Shown here: positions 9,152-17,519 of the stretch, piece after piece
Layout: the number at the start of each line of letters is the position of its first letter
Position numbering within the stretch: the stretch's first letter is position 1
Assembly: GCA_965237635.1 (NCBI GenBank)
Contig: CBDEFX010000001.1
Span: 1 to 64,000 of the forward strand
Source: CBDEFX01 sp965237635
GTDB lineage: Bacteria; Chloroflexota; Dehalococcoidia; Lucifugimonadales; CAUZJF01
Reading direction: 5' to 3'
DNA length: 64,000 nucleotides
Translations under genes and position numbers: made by a program
The notes under the pieces: generated by a model
Seen by the model: only the letters and a program-made list of their open reading frames with translations
What the model was told of the DNA's origin: nothing
Database searches by the model: none

Positions 9152-9188
9152 GGGGGAGGCCACCGCTAAATTTGCGATGGTCTCCCCC
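9152..9188. terminator. GC-rich hairpin between the ICE backbone and mazEF
   Basis: Inverted repeat with arms 9152-9166 and 9174-9188 (GGGGGAGG... / ...TCTCCCCC), 13 of 15 positions paired, loop of seven AT bases. It lies just past the stop of the SNF2-like gene and before the mazEF promoter. No T-run follows, so it may be a stabilising or rho-dependent structure. Confidence 0.45.
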
Positions 9189-9219
9189 TGTAGTGGAACC
9201 GTCAGCGTCCCACGCCTGC

Positions 9220-11580
9220 CTACCGGCTAGGCAGGCCGACCGGCTCCGCCTCCCGCTCCAGGGTGAGCGCCCACTCGAACAGGGACGGCGAAGCAGGCTT
9301 CGCCTTGCGGCTGCGTCCCTTCGGCTTCACCGGCTCCTCGGCCATGAACTCCGCCCAGGAGAACAGCGACTGCTGCGTCTCAGGGGCCTCGTCGTGGTGG
9401 CCGTTGCCGTTGACCGGGACAGCCGCGTGGCCCTTCCCATTGCCATTGACCACGGCTTCGGCGTGGCCGTTCCCCAAGAGAAGCTCGAAGCTCGGCCCGA
9501 CGCCGTTGGCCCCGTTGGCGTGGACCTTGACGACCTCCGGCTCAGGGGCCTTCCAGCCGTCGTCCACCAAGTACTCCTCGCCTGCGGCCTCGGCGTCCCT
9601 CGCCTGGGCGAACACCGCCTCCACCGTCTCGGCGTCGTCCTCCTCTCCGCTCACGATCTTCCTCGCCAACGCCAGCATCAGGTCGTCGCCGTCGTCCCCG
9701 TATGCCGCCAGCCCGTCCTCGGGCAGCTCGCCCTCGACGGCGAGGGAACTTTGCAGCTTCTTCGCCACCAGCTTCAGCGCGTCGGCCTGTAGCGTGCCCC
9801 GGTAGGCCATGAACACCACCTTGACCGGGCGGGTCTGCCCGATGCGCCACGACCTCCGCGACGCCTGCCGCATCGTGTATACGCTGTAATCGGTTTCCTC
9901 CCAGCAGATTGTAGGGAAGTCGATCAGGTCGAGGCCGGTCTGCACCAGCCTGGGGTGGCAGATCAACACGTCCACCCCCTGCTTGACCCTATCGGCCACC
10001 CACGCCTCCCTGCGGTCCGGGGCCACCGCGTCGGCCTTCATCACCGCCACGCGGAACCCGTGCCGGGTGAGGATGTCTTCCATCCGCTCCGTTACGTCCC
10101 TGGTGCCCGTGTGCGTCACGTATACCAGCACCCTGCGCCCCTCCATCCGCTCCGCCGCCACCAGGTCCAGCAGCGCCTTCTCCTTGGGGTAGATCTTCTC
10201 CTCCGACAGCGGCGGGACCTGCACGATGACGTCGCCGCTCCCGGGGTCGAACACCGTCTCGCCCCTGGTGCAGCCGTCGGGATAGGCCAGGAGCGTTTGC
10301 AGGTAGGCGGCAAGCAGCCGCTTGGAGCCCTTGGCCAAGGCGTCGGCCAGCGCCTCGCGCAGCTTGTCGAAGACGTGATTGTAGGCCCCCTGCTGCGTGT
10401 ACCCGACGGAGTCCGGCTCGGCGTCCATGGAGCAGAGGAGCACCTGCTCCTCGTAGGGGGGCAGGCCCGAGGCCACGTCGGAGAGTCTCAGGAACACGGT
10501 GTTTCCGATGAGGTGGAACAGCGCCGAGGGCGCGAGCCCCGGCCTCTCCCGCACTGTCTTGCGGTACTTGCGGCGGCGGCTGTACCTGCCGTCCTCCACC
10601 GAGTCGTTGTCGGGCTTGCCGATGGTGTGCTCCTCGAAGCCGTAGCGTTGTATCCAGCGGTGCTCGTCGGAGCGCCCGAACTCGGTCCTGATCTCAGGCG
10701 AGAACCTGTAGAGCAGGTGGAACAGCGTGGAGCTGTAGCCTCCTGTTAGGGTGCCCGTCAGGGTGAGGGACTTGCCGCAGGCGTCGGCGAGGACGCCCGC
10801 CGCGATGCCCTGGGCCGAGCCTCTCCCCTTATATTCATGCACCTCGTCCCCAACCAGCAGGTCGAAGAAACCCCGCATCCGGTTCTTCACGTAGTCGCTG
10901 AGGGGGTATCTGCGAGGCCCGGAGGGGTCGGCCTGCCACAGGGCCGAGCCGCAGTGGCCGCAGCCGAGCTTCCTGCGGGACAGGTCCTCGTCGGTGAGGG
11001 GAACGCCGTCCTTGTCCACGAGCTGAGCGGTGCAGACGGGGCAGCAGGGGAGGCGGAAGGGCTCTCCCGTCTCCTCGTCCTTGATGAGCCTGCCGCCCGA
11101 CGCGGCCCACCGCTTGATTACGGCGGGCATCCAGCGGTAGGACAGCTTCGCCCGCTCTCTGGACATCACGGCGAACAGGGGGCCAGAGCCGATGGAGAGG
11201 CGCAGGCGCTCCAGGTCGGTGATGGAGGCTACGATGACGGCGCGTGCGCCGGGCACCGTCGCCTCCACCTCCCGCTTCCACTTTCTGGTCAGGTGGGGCG
11301 GGCAAAGGACTAGAATCCTCTTGAAGCCCGCCATGAGCGCCGCGCCGGCGGCGATGAATGTCTTTCCGGTGCCCATCTCCCCGACGACGGTGGTTCCCCG
11401 GTGGGCTTCGAGGGAGAGGGCCGCGCCCCTTATGGCGTCCGCCTGCGCTCCCAGGGGGGAGCGGAGCAGGCGGGGGAGCTTGTCCCCGTTCTCCGAGGGC
11501 CGGTAGAGGGGCGGGTAGGACTCCACCACCCGCTGTGCTATCGCGTCCTTGTAGCTGTCGATGAATCCTGCCAGGTCCAT
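9220..11580 (-). CDS. SNF2-like DEAD/DEAH helicase
   Basis: 786 residues from the ATG at 11580, chosen because AAGGAG sits correctly before it; upstream in-frame codons lie in the leader. Motifs: Walker A GEMGTGKT (67-74), a four-cysteine zinc ribbon (CCPVC ... CGHC) inserted in lobe 1, Walker B GDEVHEY, TGTLTGG (motif III) and QASRRSWRIGQ (motif VI, the SNF2/Rad54 form). The last ~150 residues are low-complexity with N/G/H repeats. It is an ATP-driven double-strand DNA translocase. Similar large helicases travel with DUF6094 methyltransferases in plasmids and ICEs; the exact role is unknown. Confidence 0.82.
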   Translation of the reverse strand: MDLAGFIDSYKDAIAQRVVESYPPLYRPSENGDKLPRLLRSPLGAQADAIRGAALSLEAHRGTTVVGEMGTGKTFIAAGAALMAGFKRILVLCPPHLTRKWKREVEATVPGARAVIVASITDLERLRLSIGSGPLFAVMSRERAKLSYRWMPAVIKRWAASGGRLIKDEETGEPFRLPCCPVCTAQLVDKDGVPLTDEDLSRRKLGCGHCGSALWQADPSGPRRYPLSDYVKNRMRGFFDLLVGDEVHEYKGRGSAQGIAAGVLADACGKSLTLTGTLTGGYSSTLFHLLYRFSPEIRTEFGRSDEHRWIQRYGFEEHTIGKPDNDSVEDGRYSRRRKYRKTVRERPGLAPSALFHLIGNTVFLRLSDVASGLPPYEEQVLLCSMDAEPDSVGYTQQGAYNHVFDKLREALADALAKGSKRLLAAYLQTLLAYPDGCTRGETVFDPGSGDVIVQVPPLSEEKIYPKEKALLDLVAAERMEGRRVLVYVTHTGTRDVTERMEDILTRHGFRVAVMKADAVAPDRREAWVADRVKQGVDVLICHPRLVQTGLDLIDFPTICWEETDYSVYTMRQASRRSWRIGQTRPVKVVFMAYRGTLQADALKLVAKKLQSSLAVEGELPEDGLAAYGDDGDDLMLALARKIVSGEEDDAETVEAVFAQARDAEAAGEEYLVDDGWKAPEPEVVKVHANGANGVGPSFELLLGNGHAEAVVNGNGKGHAAVPVNGNGHHDEAPETQQSLFSWAEFMAEEPVKPKGRSRKAKPASPSLFEWALTLEREAEPVGLPSR

Positions 11581-11641
11581 GTCTTTCTCCTTCCTTAATA
11601 TAGGGGTGTGCTTCGGCTGGTCTCTAGGTCGTGACAAAGGG

Positions 11642-11707
11642 CGAGGCCCCATCGGTTCCCAAGAGAGGGATGATGGGGCCTCGTGATGCGGCTCTGAGCG
11701 AGCCGTC
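11642..11707 (-). repeat. Intergenic double stem-loop cassette 1
   Basis: Arms CGAGGCCCCATC (11642-11653) and GATGGGGCCTCG (11672-11683) pair perfectly; a second small hairpin GGCTC/GAGCC lies at ~11690-11705. It falls between the stop of the 57-residue gene and the leader of the helicase gene. First of about nine related cassettes in the ICE backbone. Confidence 0.6.
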
Positions 11708-11880
11708 TATGCGGCTTCGGCGTCGCCGGGGCAGCCGCCCTTCATGTGGTATGCCTTGGGCGGGGTGGCGACGACCCTTCCGTGAATCACGTCCACCGAG
11801 GAGGTCCGCATGTGGGGTTCCCCGGAGCGGATGGGCTGCCCGCACCGGCAGCAGGCTTCCATGCTCATCGTCATCTGCAT
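11707..11880 (-). CDS. Small zinc-ribbon-like protein (57 aa)
   Basis: Short frame from the ATG at 11880 to a TAG at 11707-11709. The product has CCRCG near residue 10, two histidines and a GGC near residue 48, a pattern fit for one zinc site. The ATG is preceded by GAGAGG and the leader CCCTATATAAAGG, which closely resembles the leader of the helicase gene downstream (CCCTATATTAAGG). A longer frame on the same strand exists but gives an arginine-rich product without motifs. Function unknown. Confidence 0.6.
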   Translation of the reverse strand: MQMTMSMEACCRCGQPIRSGEPHMRTSSVDVIHGRVVATPPKAYHMKGGCPGDAEAA

Positions 11881-11929
11881 CTTTCAAACCTCTCTTTCCT
11901 TTATATAGGGGTGTTGCGTCGAAACGAAG

Positions 11930-11992
11930 CGAGGCCCCGCCGTTCTCGATGGAACCAACGGGGCCTCGTGTCGCGGCTCTATGGCGAGCCGT
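11930..11992 (-). repeat. Intergenic double stem-loop cassette 2
   Basis: CGAGGCCCCG (11930-11939) pairs with CGGGGCCTCG (11959-11968); a second hairpin GGCTC-N6-GAGCC lies at ~11975-11990, right after the stop of the methyltransferase gene. Almost the same layout as cassette 1. Confidence 0.6.
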
Positions 11993-13030
11993 CTACGCGG
12001 CGATGTCCATGATCTCGCCGTCCTCCAGTCCCAGGGCGACCACGGTGGTCTTCAGCCGCTCCCGGTAGGTCTCCTTGTCCGGGGTGGACTCGACCAGCAC
12101 CATCTCCTTGGAGGTCCTGCCCTTGACGAGAATGCGCCGTCCCCCGGCCTCCAGCACCAGGTTGTCCAGGAACCCCGCCGCAACCAGCATCGCCATGTGC
12201 CCCCTTCTCAGGGGCATCAGCGGGCGGGTGCGCTGGTCCTTGGCGGGCCACAGGGTGTCGGTTATCTCCGCGCTGGTCCACAGCCCCGAGCGGCGGGCCT
12301 CAGCCGCAGCCGCCGCCGGATCGACGGTTCTGGTCGTGAACAGGATGTCCCCCATGGGCGTGGCGGGTGCGCTGTAGGGGGGATAGGGGTACGACGCCAT
12401 CCGCTCCGGCTCTCCCTCGGCCCACTCCCTCACCTGCTCCTCGGCGGAGGCGTCGTAGCTCGGGTCCGCCTTCCGGTAGCCCATCAACACCACCTGGTCG
12501 AACACCTCCCGTTCGGGGTCGGGGAATGCCCAGCACCGCATCCTGCCGTAGTGGGAGGCCAGGTATCTGGCCGACACCGCGAGCCGGTGCTTGGGAACGA
12601 TGAACGCCAGCAGCCCGCCGTCCGCCAGGTAGCGGGTGCAGGCCGTCAGAAATGCGTGCTCCACCCGCTTGTCTTCCTGGTCCCAATCATACGGCGGATT
12701 GACGAAGGCGAGGCCGAAGGCCCCGTTGGCGATGGAGGTCTGGAACAGGTCCGCCGCCAGGGCGCGGTCGAGCCGCCCCCCGGCCTCCTCCGCCCTGTCC
12801 CGGTGGAGCTCCACCCCGTAGGTCTCGATGGGCGGGCTGTTGGTCCCGCCCAGGCGCTGGGCGAGCTGCGCCAATGCCTCCCCCGCCCCGCAGCAGGGGT
12901 CGAGGATGCGGACCGACTCCCGGTTCCGGTGGTAGTAGCCTGCGGGCACGCGAATCAGCCCCGCTATCAGGTCAACGACCCTGGGCGGCGTCGGATAGAA
13001 CCCCCCTTTTGCTTGCGCTGCCAGTCTCAT
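11993..13030 (-). CDS. DUF6094-type SAM-dependent DNA methyltransferase
   Basis: 345 residues from the ATG at 13030, which has GGAGG just upstream. Motif I DPCCGAGEAL (~43-52) binds S-adenosylmethionine and NPPYDW (~108-113) is the catalytic N6-adenine motif. FYPTPPRVVDLIAGLI at the N-terminus is typical of the DUF6094 group found in plasmids and ICEs beside SNF2-like helicases. A likely job is modifying the element's own DNA against host restriction; that is inference. It starts right after the small zinc protein gene upstream ends (13032). Confidence 0.8.
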   Translation of the reverse strand: MRLAAQAKGGFYPTPPRVVDLIAGLIRVPAGYYHRNRESVRILDPCCGAGEALAQLAQRLGGTNSPPIETYGVELHRDRAEEAGGRLDRALAADLFQTSIANGAFGLAFVNPPYDWDQEDKRVEHAFLTACTRYLADGGLLAFIVPKHRLAVSARYLASHYGRMRCWAFPDPEREVFDQVVLMGYRKADPSYDASAEEQVREWAEGEPERMASYPYPPYSAPATPMGDILFTTRTVDPAAAAAEARRSGLWTSAEITDTLWPAKDQRTRPLMPLRRGHMAMLVAAGFLDNLVLEAGGRRILVKGRTSKEMVLVESTPDKETYRERLKTTVVALGLEDGEIMDIAA

Positions 13031-13031
13031 G

Positions 13032-13295
13032 TCAGTCCTCCTTCTCAATCAGGCTGTAGGTCGTCTTGTAGGGGTGAATGAACAGGGGATCGGGATTGCG
13101 GAAGCGGCAGTCCCTCCTCGCCCTGGGCGGCGGCACGTAGTCCTCGGCGGACACCGCCTGGAATATCAGCTGGACTCCGCAGGAGAGGCAGTGGTAGATC
13201 TCTCCGGTGTGGATGTCCCTGTCGAGCTCCTCCACCTGCGCGAACCGCTCCTCGCAGTTGGGGCAGTCGAAGAACAGGGTCTGATTGGTCGTCAT
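13032..13295 (-). CDS. Small zinc-ribbon protein (87 aa)
   Basis: Starts at the ATG at 13295, overlapping the upstream stop by ATGA. It has a two-pair cysteine ribbon: CPNC at residues 11-14 and CLSC at 36-39, spaced as in treble-clef or rubredoxin-like knuckles, then a basic tail. Such small ribbon proteins in mobile elements often bind DNA or a partner enzyme; no specific family recognised. Downstream lies the DUF6094 methyltransferase, one base after its stop. Confidence 0.6.
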   Translation of the reverse strand: MTTNQTLFFDCPNCEERFAQVEELDRDIHTGEIYHCLSCGVQLIFQAVSAEDYVPPPRARRDCRFRNPDPLFIHPYKTTYSLIEKED

Positions 13296-13696
13296 GGTCC
13301 GTCTCCTTTCGTGTTGTTTGTCCCGACCCCCACCACCTCTCCGGTGGCGAGGGTGCGCTGGTAGCACAGCACCTGCGAGGTGTCCGCCTCCTCCGCGCAC
13401 GCGGTACAGAAGGCGGTTATCAGCTCGGCGTGGTTGGCGACGACCACCCGCCGCACCAGCGCCGAGCCGCCTTCCGGCGTGTCGTGGCGGTACAGCGTTA
13501 CCCTGGGGTCTCCGCGCTCCCCCTCCGTCGCCCTCCTGTAGAAGTGGGGCTGAGCGGAGGCGCACAGGTGGGCCGAGCCGTCGTGCTCGCAGAAGCAGCA
13601 CGTCGTCCCGTCGGGCGAGAAGCGCCGCCATGCGCCGGCGTTGCGGTGGTTCCGCCGCTTGCTGGCCCGCTTGGCCCGCTTCAGCGTTCTATCCAT
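13292..13696 (-). CDS. Hypothetical cysteine-rich protein (134 aa)
   Basis: From the ATG at 13696 (GGGAGGGG precedes it) to 13292. The first 20 residues are very basic (RTLKRAKRASKRRNHRN), then CCFCEHDGSAHLC and later FCTACAEE give possible metal-binding cysteines. No family recognised. Part of a tight chain: 8-base overlap with the upstream gene and ATGA overlap with the next. Confidence 0.55.
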   Translation of the reverse strand: MDRTLKRAKRASKRRNHRNAGAWRRFSPDGTTCCFCEHDGSAHLCASAQPHFYRRATEGERGDPRVTLYRHDTPEGGSALVRRVVVANHAELITAFCTACAEEADTSQVLCYQRTLATGEVVGVGTNNTKGDGP

Positions 13697-14324
13697 CTTC
13701 CCCTCCCTTCTCCTCGGGCAGCGCCACCCTTCCCGACGCCACCGCATCGGAGAGGTCCTCCCTGAGCCGCTTCCCATCGGGGTTGCAGCGGTAGGCGACG
13801 ACGCCGGAGGACTGGAGCGGCGCGATCTCCCCGGTCTCCAGGCCCCGGTCCCAGAGCCAGCCGGTCCAGGAGCGGTGCAGGGGCAGCGGGCTTCTCTTGT
13901 CGAGGAATCGGCGGTGAATCTCCGGCGCTTCCTCCTCGCTCTGCGCCAGCAGGAGGAAGTCGTCCCGCTCGAAGGCGTACTCCGCAGTCTTGGTATACAC
14001 CAATGCGTGCCAGCCCCCTGAGACCGGCAGCTTCGCTATCTTCGTCGTCCATGTCCCTATGGTGGCGTAGGGTATGGAGCAGCGCTGGTATCCCTCGCTC
14101 AGCGCCATGCCCTCGGCCCCCTTTATGATGTGGGCGACGTCGGGAGGCTGCTTGAGCAGGCTGGCCCAGATGGCCTTGAGCGCCGTCTGGGAGCCCACCA
14201 TCGACAGGAACCAGAGTCCCTGGGAGTCGGGGTCCCGGGCGAAGGCGTCGGCTGTGGCGCTGAATCCTCCCGCCGTGATTGTGAACAGGTCTTCGGGGTC
14301 GAGTGTGTCGTGATTCGCAAGCAT
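13689..14324 (-). CDS. Conserved-looking hypothetical protein (211 aa)
   Basis: ATG at 14324 with AGGAGA upstream. Soluble, acidic product with a TTK-rich beta-like centre; contains GTWTTKIAKLPVSGGWHALVY and RSWTGWLWDRG, which read like a folded domain, but I do not recognise the family. First gene of a four-gene overlapping chain that ends with the DUF6094 methyltransferase. Confidence 0.55.
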   Translation of the reverse strand: MLANHDTLDPEDLFTITAGGFSATADAFARDPDSQGLWFLSMVGSQTALKAIWASLLKQPPDVAHIIKGAEGMALSEGYQRCSIPYATIGTWTTKIAKLPVSGGWHALVYTKTAEYAFERDDFLLLAQSEEEAPEIHRRFLDKRSPLPLHRSWTGWLWDRGLETGEIAPLQSSGVVAYRCNPDGKRLREDLSDAVASGRVALPEEKGGEDG

Positions 14325-14360
14325 GGTATGTCTCCTTAGCTGTTGGTGTCGAGTCGATGC

Positions 14361-14380
14361 GCGGGGAGCGGTTCCCCGCG
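14361..14380 (-). repeat. Intergenic stem-loop cassette 3
   Basis: GCGGGGA and TCCCCGC arms around a short loop, between the radC-like gene and the next gene. Shorter relative of the other cassettes. Confidence 0.5.
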
Positions 14381-14415
14381 TGAGGGCCGGACTGGGAGGC
14401 CGGTCTTGCGGAGCG

Positions 14416-14946
14416 TCAGGGCATGAGGCCCCGTTCCCTGAGGCTCACCGCCCTGTCGCCGCCGATGATGATGTGGTCCAGAAGCTCGATGCTCAGGAGC
14501 TTGGCCGCCTGCGCCAACTCACGGGTGATCGCCACGTCCTCGGGGCTCGGCGTGGGGTCTGCCGAAGGGTGATTGTGGCTGACGATGATGCTGGGGACGG
14601 CCTCGACCACGGCGGGCCGGAGCACCTCGGCGGGGCGCACCACCGACGAATTTATATTTCCCTGGTAGACCACCCTCTGGCCGACGACCAGGTTCTTGGT
14701 GTCCAGCAGGAGCACCCGAAGCTGCTCCTGGGCCAGGGCGGACATCTCCGGCCCCAGCAGACGCCGCACGTCATCGGGAGAGGAGATGGCGGGAAGCTCT
14801 CCCTTGGGGCGCTCCGGGTGCGTCGCCACCTCGTAGCGCACGGCCAGCTCCCCCAGCAGGCTCAGGTTGCTCCGCAGGGCGTCCAGCAGCGCCTGTTCCT
14901 GGGTGGCCGGGGTCTTGCTGGTGGTAGTGTTCTTCTTCCGAGTCAT
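14416..14946 (-). CDS. RadC-like JAB/MPN domain protein
   Basis: 176 residues from the ATG at 14946 (AAGGAGG upstream). The JAMM metal-binding signature is intact: SHNHPSADPTPSPED, that is H-x-H-P-S then a late D. Core lines LLLDTKNLVVGQRVVYQG and HIIIGGDRAVSLRERG are standard RadC. The N-terminal helix-hairpin-helix of chromosomal RadC is missing, as in most plasmid and ICE copies. RadC-type proteins are common ICE passengers; the biochemical role is still unclear. Confidence 0.88.
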   Translation of the reverse strand: MTRKKNTTTSKTPATQEQALLDALRSNLSLLGELAVRYEVATHPERPKGELPAISSPDDVRRLLGPEMSALAQEQLRVLLLDTKNLVVGQRVVYQGNINSSVVRPAEVLRPAVVEAVPSIIVSHNHPSADPTPSPEDVAITRELAQAAKLLSIELLDHIIIGGDRAVSLRERGLMP

Positions 14947-14984
14947 GTCATCCTCCTTGCTTCGCTGTTCGTCCGAAACGAAAG

Positions 14985-15040
14985 CGGGGCCGCGCCCCTG
15001 CTTGGGAGCGGCCCCGTGTTGCGCCCGGTCTGACGGGCGG
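14985..15040 (-). repeat. Intergenic double stem-loop cassette 4
   Basis: CGGGGCC (14985-14991) with GGCCCCG (15010-15016), plus GCCCG/CGGGC at ~15023-15038. Sits between ssb and radC and is bordered by GAAACGAAAGCGGGGCC, a run repeated at cassette 5. Confidence 0.6.
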
Positions 15041-15058
15041 CGATGTTCCGGTAGCGGG

Positions 15059-15440
15059 CTAGAAGGGCGAGGCGTCAGCCGCCTGCCCGTCGTCGCCGTT
15101 GTCCTTGCCGCCGTTGCGGGAGGAGTCCAGGAACACGACCTCGGAGGCGTGGACCTCCGTGGAGTAGCGGCGCTGGCCGTCCTCGCCCTCCCAGATGCGC
15201 TGAGCCAGGCGACCGGCGACGTAGACCCTCTGGCCCTTGCCGACATATTCATTCACGGCCTCCTCCAGCTTGTCCCAGCAGACGACGGTGTGCCAGTCGG
15301 CGGTCGTCTCCCCGTTCTGGCGGCGGCGGTCCGTCGCCAGCCGGAGCTGGGTGTAGGCGATGCCGCCCTGGGTGTATTTCATCTCAGGGTCGGTTCCGAC
15401 CCTTTCCGAGCAGGTCAACTCTGTTGATGGTTCTCGACAT
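15059..15440 (-). CDS. ssb: Single-stranded DNA-binding protein with a 1-base frameshift near its start
   Basis: OB-fold SSB: VGTDPEMKYTQGG, FRLATDRR-like LRLATDRR, DWHTVVCWDKLEE, GKGQRVYVAGRL, and an acidic tail ending SPF. The natural start is the ATG at 15440 (AAGGAG upstream) giving MSRTINRVDLLG, but an extra base in the AAA run at 15403-15405 throws the frame before RVGTDPEM. An internal TTG at 15418 could start a shortened 119-residue form lacking the first strand. It should coat single-stranded DNA during ICE replication and recombination. The indel may be an assembly error. Confidence 0.85.
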
Positions 15441-15499
15441 TACGACTCTCCTTTAGGTGAAGTAGCGCGGGTCTTGCCGCGCCCGATTTGAAACGAAAG

Positions 15500-15574
15500 C
15501 GGGGCCGCGCCCCTGTGGAGGGAAAGCGGCCCCGTCCGGCCTGCCCGTTGCAGGCGGGCGCTCCGTCGCGGAGC
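15500..15574 (-). repeat. Intergenic multi-stem cassette 5
   Basis: CGGGGCC (15500-15506)/GGCCCCG (15528-15534), then GCCCG/CGGGC and GCTCCG/CGGAGC hairpins up to the stop of the next gene at 15577. Flanked by the GAAACGAAAG run shared with cassette 4. Confidence 0.6.
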
Positions 15575-15576
15575 GT

Positions 15577-15930
15577 CTAGCTGAGCTCGAAGCCTTGAGG
15601 CTCCGGCCCCGGCTCGGCGAATAGCCTGTCGGGGTCGAAGGGCGCTACCGCAGCCTGGAGCTCCATCAGCGCGTTGGTCCTTGCGCCCGGTTGGAGCTCC
15701 GGGTCGTCAATCGCCTTGACGTAGCGCAGCGCGGCGTTCACCACGTTGGCGTGGGTATCGTTGTTGCAGAACACCCGCTGGGAGACCCCCGCCATCATCT
15801 CCATGCTCGCCAGCCCGCCGATGCGGTTGGAGAGGCGCGTCTGGACCGAGGCCAGCTCGTTGGCCAGCCGCGCGATCTCGCGGGCGGCGGGAGGCATCCT
15901 CCGCAGGGTCTTCGGCGCGTACCTGCTCAT
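15577..15930 (-). CDS. Hypothetical helical protein (117 aa)
   Basis: ATG at 15930 with AAGGAGG upstream and an ATGA overlap with the DUF2958 gene. Helical product (AAREIARLANELASVQTRL, then NVVNAALRYVKAID) ending in an acidic, proline-rich tail. No family recognised. Coupled to DUF2958, so perhaps a partner of it. Confidence 0.5.
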   Translation of the reverse strand: MSRYAPKTLRRMPPAAREIARLANELASVQTRLSNRIGGLASMEMMAGVSQRVFCNNDTHANVVNAALRYVKAIDDPELQPGARTNALMELQAAVAPFDPDRLFAEPGPEPQGFELS

Positions 15931-16298
15931 CCCATCCTCCTTATCTCGCCGAGGGTCTTCGGCTCCCAGTACAGGTCCCGCTCCACGGCGGGGACGCCGC
16001 CGAACACCGTCGCCTCCGCCAGCTCGTCGAGTGAGAAGTAGCCAAGCTCGGTCTCGAACCCCTGGACGAGGCCGAAGCAGGTTCCGGTCTCGGCATCCCA
16101 CTCGGTTACGTACCAGGTCCAGTTGCCGTAGGGCGAGAATAGCTTGGCCGGGGCGAGCACGTCGTCGTAGTTCTCGACGTTCTCGTTGGCGTAGAGGGCG
16201 GGGATGGTGTCTCCCAGCTCCTTCGTCATGAGCTTGTGCCTGCGGTACCCGCTGTGGGTGTCCTGCCAGGTCGTGGCGTTTCCTATTGCGTCAGGCAT
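15927..16298 (-). CDS. DUF2958 family protein
   Basis: 123 residues; AGGAGACACC precedes the ATG. Family hallmarks: LMTKELGDTIPALYANE, AKLFSPYGNWTWYVTEWD, FGLVQGFETELGYFSL and VERDLYWEPKTLGEI. DUF2958 is a small domain widespread in plasmids and ICEs, often next to RadC, SSB and helicases; its function is not established. Confidence 0.85.
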   Translation of the reverse strand: MPDAIGNATTWQDTHSGYRRHKLMTKELGDTIPALYANENVENYDDVLAPAKLFSPYGNWTWYVTEWDAETGTCFGLVQGFETELGYFSLDELAEATVFGGVPAVERDLYWEPKTLGEIRRMG

Positions 16299-16334
16299 GG
16301 TGTCTCCTTTCCTGTGGGGTGTGTTGGGACTCGG

Positions 16335-16368
16335 CGGGGCCGTCCCGGTAGATGAGGAACAGGCCCCG
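16335..16368 (-). repeat. Intergenic stem-loop cassette 6
   Basis: CGGGGCC (16335-16341) pairs with GGCCCCG (16362-16368), between the nuclease gene and the DUF2958 leader. Confidence 0.55.
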
Positions 16369-16391
16369 TGCGCGCTGCCGCCAGGGAGCGT

Positions 16392-17423
16392 CTAGCTCAC
16401 CCGCACGTACTCGGAGTCGTGCTCGGTGACGATCTCGGCCCTGGTCTCCGGTTCCAGCAGGGCGTTGAGCTTGCGGTAGTCCACGGAGTATCGTTTCGAC
16501 TGAACCAGGCTGACCGTGCGGCCCTCGATGGCCTCCTTCTCCGTGCCCCGCTGGCGCATCCACGCCTTCAGGGTGTCCAGCGCCCGGCGCTTGGCCTTTT
16601 CAGGCTCTTTCATTGCGTCCTGAGCCTCTGCGTAGGCCGCCACCGCGTCCCGCGCATCTTCCAGGCTCACCTCCTCTTCCTCGTTCTCCGTCGCTTCCTC
16701 CGCCAGCTCGCGTCCAGGCAGGCAGGTGTTCAGGAAGGGGCAGCCGCTGCACCGCCAGCTCCCTACGGAGAAGTCCCGCTCCGGCAGGACGTGGGGGTCC
16801 TCTCCGTGGAGCGCGTGGTGCTCGGCAAGCTCGCCGAGCCGGGACCTTGCGGCCTCCATAGCCCGCTCCACCCGGTCGGCGGGTATCACCTCGTAGTCCC
16901 AGGCGCGGCTCGCCGTGTCCATCGTGGCGATCACCGCGTCGCGGGCCTCTCCGAAGGTCCCGTAGGTGTAGACGGCAGCCTGCGCCACCGAGTCGGGGTG
17001 GCTGCGCTCCGCCCCCAGGGTCTGCCAGTGCTTGAAGGCCCCAGGCCCCCTGGTCTTGACCTCGATGACCGCCTCGCCGCCGAACAGGGGCATGACCCCC
17101 GTGGCGTCGGGATGGCCCGTCACATTCAGGTTCGGGGCGAGCTGCACCGCCACCGCCCGGGGGTCGTGAGGGTCGGCGGGAGCTATCTCCCAACCGGCCC
17201 GCTCCATCGCCCGCAGCACCACCGGCTCAAGGGCGTTGCCCGCCTCCAACATCGTCAGCGAATCCTCGGTGGGCGTCGTGGAGGGCCGGTGTCCGGTTGC
17301 GGTGTACCACAGGGCGCGTCGGCAGTTGCCGGACGCCGAGGCCCGTATCTCAAGCTGCCCGTCCGCATCGAAGCGGGCGTTGGGACGGGAGTAGGCGTCC
17401 GCCTTGTCAATCGTCGTTGCCAT
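16392..17423 (-). CDS. Cas4/RecB-like PD-(D/E)xK exonuclease with predicted iron-sulphur cluster
   Basis: 343 residues. Nuclease motifs: GHPDATG (the D of PD) and AVIEVKTRG (E-x-K), followed by QAAVYTY, the conserved Q/Y motif IV. Cysteines lie where Cas4 and AddB-type proteins hold a 4Fe-4S cluster: one in NCRRALWY (~33) and three in WRCSGCPFLNTC (~224-235). The C-terminal third is a charged helical extension. With the Rad52-type annealing protein and SSB nearby it forms a recombination module like lambda Red or RecET: exonuclease plus annealase. Start has a suitable GGAGG. Confidence 0.8.
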   Translation of the reverse strand: MATTIDKADAYSRPNARFDADGQLEIRASASGNCRRALWYTATGHRPSTTPTEDSLTMLEAGNALEPVVLRAMERAGWEIAPADPHDPRAVAVQLAPNLNVTGHPDATGVMPLFGGEAVIEVKTRGPGAFKHWQTLGAERSHPDSVAQAAVYTYGTFGEARDAVIATMDTASRAWDYEVIPADRVERAMEAARSRLGELAEHHALHGEDPHVLPERDFSVGSWRCSGCPFLNTCLPGRELAEEATENEEEEVSLEDARDAVAAYAEAQDAMKEPEKAKRRALDTLKAWMRQRGTEKEAIEGRTVSLVQSKRYSVDYRKLNALLEPETRAEIVTEHDSEYVRVS

Positions 17424-17458
17424 GTCTTTCCTCCTTGCTTTTGTCCTGTAGATGAGAA

Positions 17459-17491
17459 GCGGGGCAAGCCTCCGTGGAGACAGGCCCCGCT
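17459..17491 (-). repeat. Intergenic stem-loop cassette 7
   Basis: GCGGGGC and GGCCCCGC arms around ~20 bases, between the TSCPD-like gene and the nuclease leader. Confidence 0.55.
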
Positions 17492-17519
17492 CGATTCTTG
17501 GTTCCGTTGTCCGCGCCGC

